Assembly (NCBI GenBank): GCA_947174615.1
Contig: CAMWJQ010000039.1
Coordinates: 1-15,213 of the forward strand
Origin: an uncultured Lachnospiraceae bacterium
Lineage (GTDB): Bacteria > Bacillota > Clostridia > Lachnospirales > Lachnospiraceae
Length of the DNA stretch: 15,213 bases
Direction: 5' to 3'
Shown: in pieces, positions 14,676 through 15,213 of the stretch
Layout: each line of letters opens with the position of its first letter
Numbering within the stretch: position 1 is the stretch's first letter
Notes under the pieces: model-generated
Seen by the model: only the letters and a program-made list of their open reading frames with translations
Database searches by the model: none
Told to the model about the DNA's origin: nothing
Translations under genes and position numbers: made by a program

Positions 14676-15213
14676 ATGGTATTGACACTATTCACCATTT
14701 TGAAGATCATTGGAATTGTGATTCTGGTTCTTCTGGGACTTATTATACTTTTATTATTGCTGGTCTTGTTTGTGCCGGTGCGGTATCGTGGCAGTGGCAG
14801 TGATCAGAATGACACATTTATGACAACATTGCGCGTATCATGGCTTCTTCATATTGTGTCTGTGATGGGAGCTTATCAGAATGGACAGGAGCTGCATCTT
14901 GTTTTAAAGATTTTTGGCATCCCTTTTTTTGATACGCTCAGGAATAAAAAAGCGAAGTCAACAAAAACTAAGGAAAAACCTACAGGCGAAATTCAGGCAG
15001 CGTCCTCAGATGAGGACTGCAATAAATATTGGGGTTCTGAAGAAGATTCTGCCAAAGAATATGAACAATTTGAAGTTGACTGGGATGATGATTCCAATGT
15101 GGCAGCAATACAGCCTGATCCAGAGAAAGACAGCACTGTAAAGAAGCTGAATATCATTCAAAAAATTAAAGATTTTTTTATAAAATTTGTAAATTTTTTC
15201 AAAAAGATAAAGT
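14676..15213 (+). CDS. DUF2953-like membrane protein, 5' part only
   Basis: An open frame runs from ATG 14676 to the end of the window (179 codons seen, no stop), so the gene is cut off. AAGGGG lies 5 bases before the start. Residues about 8-31 form one hydrophobic, Leu/Ile-rich membrane segment, followed by FVPVRYRG and a beta-rich stretch (LRVSWLLHIVS, LHLVLKIFGIPF). This order is typical of DUF2953 proteins, which in Firmicutes often lie next to the sporulation-related ytfJ gene; whether that holds here is outside the window. A long acidic, low-complexity region (about 90-150) then returns to a Lys/Phe-rich segment. The function of the family is not established. Confidence 0.75.
   Translation, partial: MVLTLFTILKIIGIVILVLLGLIILLLLLVLFVPVRYRGSGSDQNDTFMTTLRVSWLLHIVSVMGAYQNGQELHLVLKIFGIPFFDTLRNKKAKSTKTKEKPTGEIQAASSDEDCNKYWGSEEDSAKEYEQFEVDWDDDSNVAAIQPDPEKDSTVKKLNIIQKIKDFFIKFVNFFKKIK

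Overview
This window looks like chromosomal DNA from a low-to-moderate-GC Gram-positive anaerobe of the class Clostridia, most likely a member of the Lachnospiraceae. The basis is strong AGGAGG-type ribosome binding sites, sigma-A-like promoters, a ruvA-ruvB-zapA-U32 gene order, and protein sequences of clostridial type. The assignment rests on pattern recognition, not on a search. No rRNA, tRNA, CRISPR array, insertion sequence or phage gene is visible. Coding density is high and most genes run on the + strand.

Layout. (1) 110-1329: a DUF308/HdeD-like membrane protein (+) converges on a lipoprotein of unknown function (-), with a shared hairpin between them. (2) 1457-5371: a branched-chain amino acid operon. 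It has a clear promoter, an acetolactate synthase large subunit (ilvB), two tandem but diverged regulatory subunits (both ilvN-like), ketol-acid reductoisomerase (ilvC) and a strong intrinsic terminator. (3) 5398-7022: ruvA and ruvB, the Holliday junction branch-migration motor. (4) 7006-12379: a promoter buried in the end of ruvB drives zapA, a U32/DUF3656 RNA-hydroxylation-type protein, and a 919-residue protein. That last protein fuses a complete SEDS glycosyltransferase (RodA/FtsW) to a complete class B penicillin-binding protein. (5) 12430-14285: a promoter, then a protein with MshEN-like repeats and a CheX/CheC-type phosphatase motif, a stand-alone CheY-like receiver, a NUDIX hydrolase and a terminator. 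(6) 14289-15213: a strong promoter, a small conserved-looking protein of unknown function, and a DUF2953-like membrane protein cut by the window end.

How the genes work together. The ilv block makes the dihydroxy-acid precursors of valine and leucine (and of isoleucine via acetohydroxybutyrate). ZapA and the SEDS-PBP fusion both belong to division or envelope growth. The fusion would place peptidoglycan polymerase and crosslinker in one polypeptide. The 12500-13773 pair looks like the output half of a signalling pathway with no kinase nearby. One protein could sense a ligand, plausibly a cyclic dinucleotide, and dephosphorylate the neighbouring receiver.

The observations most worth a second look are the SEDS-PBP fusion, the MshEN-CheX/receiver pair, and the tandem ilvN paralogs.
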